Made by a program: the position numbers and the translations under genes. 64,000 nucleotides of DNA from Lepidurus packardi (Eukaryota > Arthropoda > Branchiopoda > Notostraca > Triopsidae), in assembly GCA_023053545.1 (NCBI GenBank), contig JAKZAN010000007.1, forward strand, positions 8,804,001-8,868,000, written 5' to 3'. The notes below the pieces were generated by a model, which searched no databases, was not told where the DNA came from, and saw nothing but the letters and a program-made list of their open reading frames with translations. Below, in pieces: positions 61,001-64,000 of this stretch; the stretch's first letter is position 1; each line of letters begins with the position of its first letter.

Positions 61001-64000
61001 ATGGGGTGCATTCAATGAGTGGGCGCCACGCTGTCATAACACCAGTTCCCAGTACCTTCGAACGTTTCAAACTCTTCATGTTTGGAAGGCTTTAAGACGT
61101 GCAAACTCCGAAGAGGAAAAGGGAAACTGTAATTATGCACATTCGGGTGCAAGGAAAGGTAAGCTTGGAGTAGTGGTAGTTCTGGGAGTAGATATCGAGG
61201 TTGTAAGTGTTGAAACTAAAGCTGGCTAGTTTTGGGTGCTGGGAAAGGGTTTCAATGGGCTGTTTGTAAAAGGGAGAAAGGTTTTAGGTTGAAAACATTT
61301 AGCATAGAAGCACCCCAGTCTGGGTAGAGAGTATAGTTCTTCCCTCGCCGCCTCGCCATTCTGTGTCTTCGTGAATAATTGAAGAGCACTGCTTCCACTG
61401 TGTATGCGAGGTACACAGCCAAAAACCAGGGGAAAAGAAGGATATCAGAAAAAGAGACTCAAATAAGGCACAACGACGAGCCTCTAAGAAGGCTTTTATC
61501 TTCTGAAACCGTCGAGGGCTAAAGAAAAAAAAAAGACGTACGAAAAACAAAATATTAAGTGTAAAGATCTGGATTTTTTTCAAAAACCGAATTAAGCCGC
61601 TTTACTTTTGTCTTTAGTTTGGAGATTACTTTACTTTGGGAGATTTAACACCTATAAGATCTATGACAGTCATGAAAATGTGTACTTTTTTCCGAGCTTT
61701 TATGACCTTTCTTTCATTACTTCTATTTAAAAATGCATTTAAGAAAGGATAAGAAAAGTTGCTGATGAAATGGGACAAGCTTAGTTTCCTGAATGCTTTT
61801 GCAGAATGCAATAGACGTTTCTGCACTTGGTTGCAAAATGCTAAAAAACAGATTCGGGATATTTCTAATGCCTAACATAAATATTAAGCGCCATCTTTAT
61901 TGCAAGGCGTCTTTTAAGCGGTTTGATTGCACCTAATCTAGAATTCATTCTGACCGCCTCATGCAACACTGAATATGCTGTGAAGAATTGCGATGCGCTT
62001 CAGAAAAGAATCCTAGCTTTTCAAACCACCATACTTATTATTTCATTGTTGCCTTGACGTTAACTGTTGGTTCAGATGAACTGTCTCAACAACCATGAAT
62101 TCGGTGTTGATAAAGCTTACACGCACAATCTATTGACACGAATCCTAACTGTTCAGCAAACCACCCTATTTTATTTCATTGTTACCTTTAACCTTATAAT
62201 TGATTCAATGCTAGCTTGGTCTCAGCAATTCAATTCAATGGTCTCAGCAACAATGAACTTGCGTTTGGGAAAGGCTAATCGCGAATTCAGCTGGGAACCT
62301 GGTGCGGTCCTTTTTGGCACTGAGTGCCGCAAAATTGCATGTTTTGACACTGAATCTGTGGCACTCAGTACCGTCAAGTGCCGCACCAGGCTCCCAGCTA
62401 AATTCGCTATTAAATACTTCCCTATACCTATATCTATAGTTTATGTCTAGACCTATATCTGTATTAAATACTTCCATATACACATATCTATATAAGAAAA
62501 CTAAGTTACAGAGTTACAGTTTAAAACTACTCGAGTTACGAGTAGTTTAAACGAGTAGTTACAAGTAGTTTACGAGTAGTTTCTACGAGTAGTTACAAGT
62601 AGTTTACGAGTAGTTTCTACGAGTAGTTTCTACGAGTTACAGTTTATGAAATAGAGTTAGAGTGAAGAGTAGAGTGAATAAAGAATCAGAAAACTTACAA
62701 ACTGTAAGTCACAGAGTTGCTTTAATCAAACTTCGTCTATACGTATGGGATACGTAGTTTTAGGAAAGTCTAATAGCGAATTCAGCTGGGAACCTGGTGC
62801 GGTCCTTTTTGGCACTGAGTGCCACAAAATTGCATGTTTTGACACTGAATCTGTGGCACTCAGTGCCGGCAAGTGCCGCACCAGGCTCCCAGCTGAATTC
62901 GCTATTAAATACTTCCCTATACCTATATCTATAGTTTATGTCTAGACCTATATCTGTATTAAATACTTCCATATACACATATCTATATAAGAAAACTAAG
63001 TTACAGAGTTACAGTTTAAAACTACTCGAGTTACGAGTAGTTTAAACGAGTAGTTACAAGTAGTTTACGAGTAGTTTCTACGAGTAGTTACAAGTAGTTT
63101 ACGAGTAGTTTCTACGAGTAGTTTCTACGAGTTACAGTTTATGAAATAGAGTTAGAGTGAAGAGTAGAGTGAATAAAGAATCAGAAAACTTACAAACTTT
63201 AAGTCACAGAGTTGCTTTAATCAAACTTCGTCTATACGTATGGGATACGTAGTTTTAGGAAAGTCTACTAGCGAATTCAGCTGGGAACCTGGTGCGGTCC
63301 TTTTTGGCACTGAGTGCCACAAAATTGCATGTTTTGACACTGAATCTGTGGCACTCAGTGCCGGCAAGTGCCGCACCAGGCTCCCAGCTGAATTCGCTAT
63401 TAAATACTTCCCTATACCTATATCTATAGTTTATGTCTAGACCTATATCTGTATTAAATACTTCCATATACACATATCTATATAAGAAAACTAAGTTACA
63501 GAGTTACAGTTTAAAACTACTCGAGTTACGAGTAGTTTAAACGAGTAGTTACAAGTAGTTTACGAGTAGTTTCTACGAGTAGTTACAAGTAGTTTACGAG
63601 TAGTTTCTACGAGTAGTTTCTACGAGTTACAGTTTATGAAATAGAGTTAGAGTGAAGAGTAGAGTGAATAAAGAATCAGAAAACTTACAAACTTTAAGTC
63701 ACAGAGTTGCTTTAATCAAACTTCGTCTATACGTATGGGATACGTAGTTTTAGGAAAGTCTACTAGCGAATTCAGCTGGGAACCTGGTGCGGTCCTTTTT
63801 GGCACTGAGTGCCACAAAATTGCATGTTTTGACACTGAATCTGTGGCACTCAGTGCCGGCAAGTGCCGCACCAGGCTCCCAGCTGAATTCGCTATTAAAT
63901 ACTTCCCTATACCTATATCTATAGTTTATGTCTAGACCTATATCTGTATTAAATACTTCCATATACACATATCTATATAAGAAAACTAAGTTACAGAGTT

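Overview
This is eukaryotic nuclear DNA, most likely from an arthropod. Genes are split by GT-AG introns that are often only about 50-60 bp long. The window holds metazoan families: a POU class IV homeodomain gene with a His-rich middle, a SEFIR-domain IL-17-receptor-like gene, a SUPT7L-like SAGA subunit, a TMEM53/DUF829 hydrolase and several sniffer/C-factor-like short-chain dehydrogenases. A short TTAGG run and many DNA-transposon remnants fit an arthropod, but the species cannot be named from the sequence.

Layout. 1-1176: 3' part of a TAF1C-like Pol I factor gene. About 1449-12690: a large imperfect inverted duplication. Each arm carries an intact, divergent, 584-residue XPG-N/PIN-like (asteroid/FAM120-type) gene, one on each strand, facing each other across a central spacer. 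The spacer holds a dead SDR gene split by a hAT-like element inserted in its cofactor-binding motif. The left arm alone carries a Harbinger-like element with a Myb/SANT-type reading frame. 14129-17125: SDR genes A and B. 20062-25389: IL-17-receptor-like gene whose four-exon ectodomain cassette is duplicated in tandem. 25878-26735: 20-bp minisatellite. 28131-35421: SDR genes C, D and E with pogo-like MITEs between C and D. 36678-38398: SUPT7L-like gene. 41006-38434 (minus): dual-specificity-phosphatase-fold gene lacking the catalytic Cys. 43577-42356 (minus): TMEM53-like hydrolase. 44.5-53.7 kb: repeats and apparently noncoding DNA upstream of POU4. 53743-58024: POU4/acj6-type gene. 62281 to the end: a 495-bp satellite continuing beyond the window.

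The genes do not form a pathway. The coherent themes are local duplication (five readable SDR genes plus one pseudogene, all on the plus strand, with diverging intron patterns), inverted duplication with apparent gene conversion, and cassette duplication inside a receptor gene. Exon coordinates were derived by reading splice sites and checking reading phase by hand. No transcript or database search was available.
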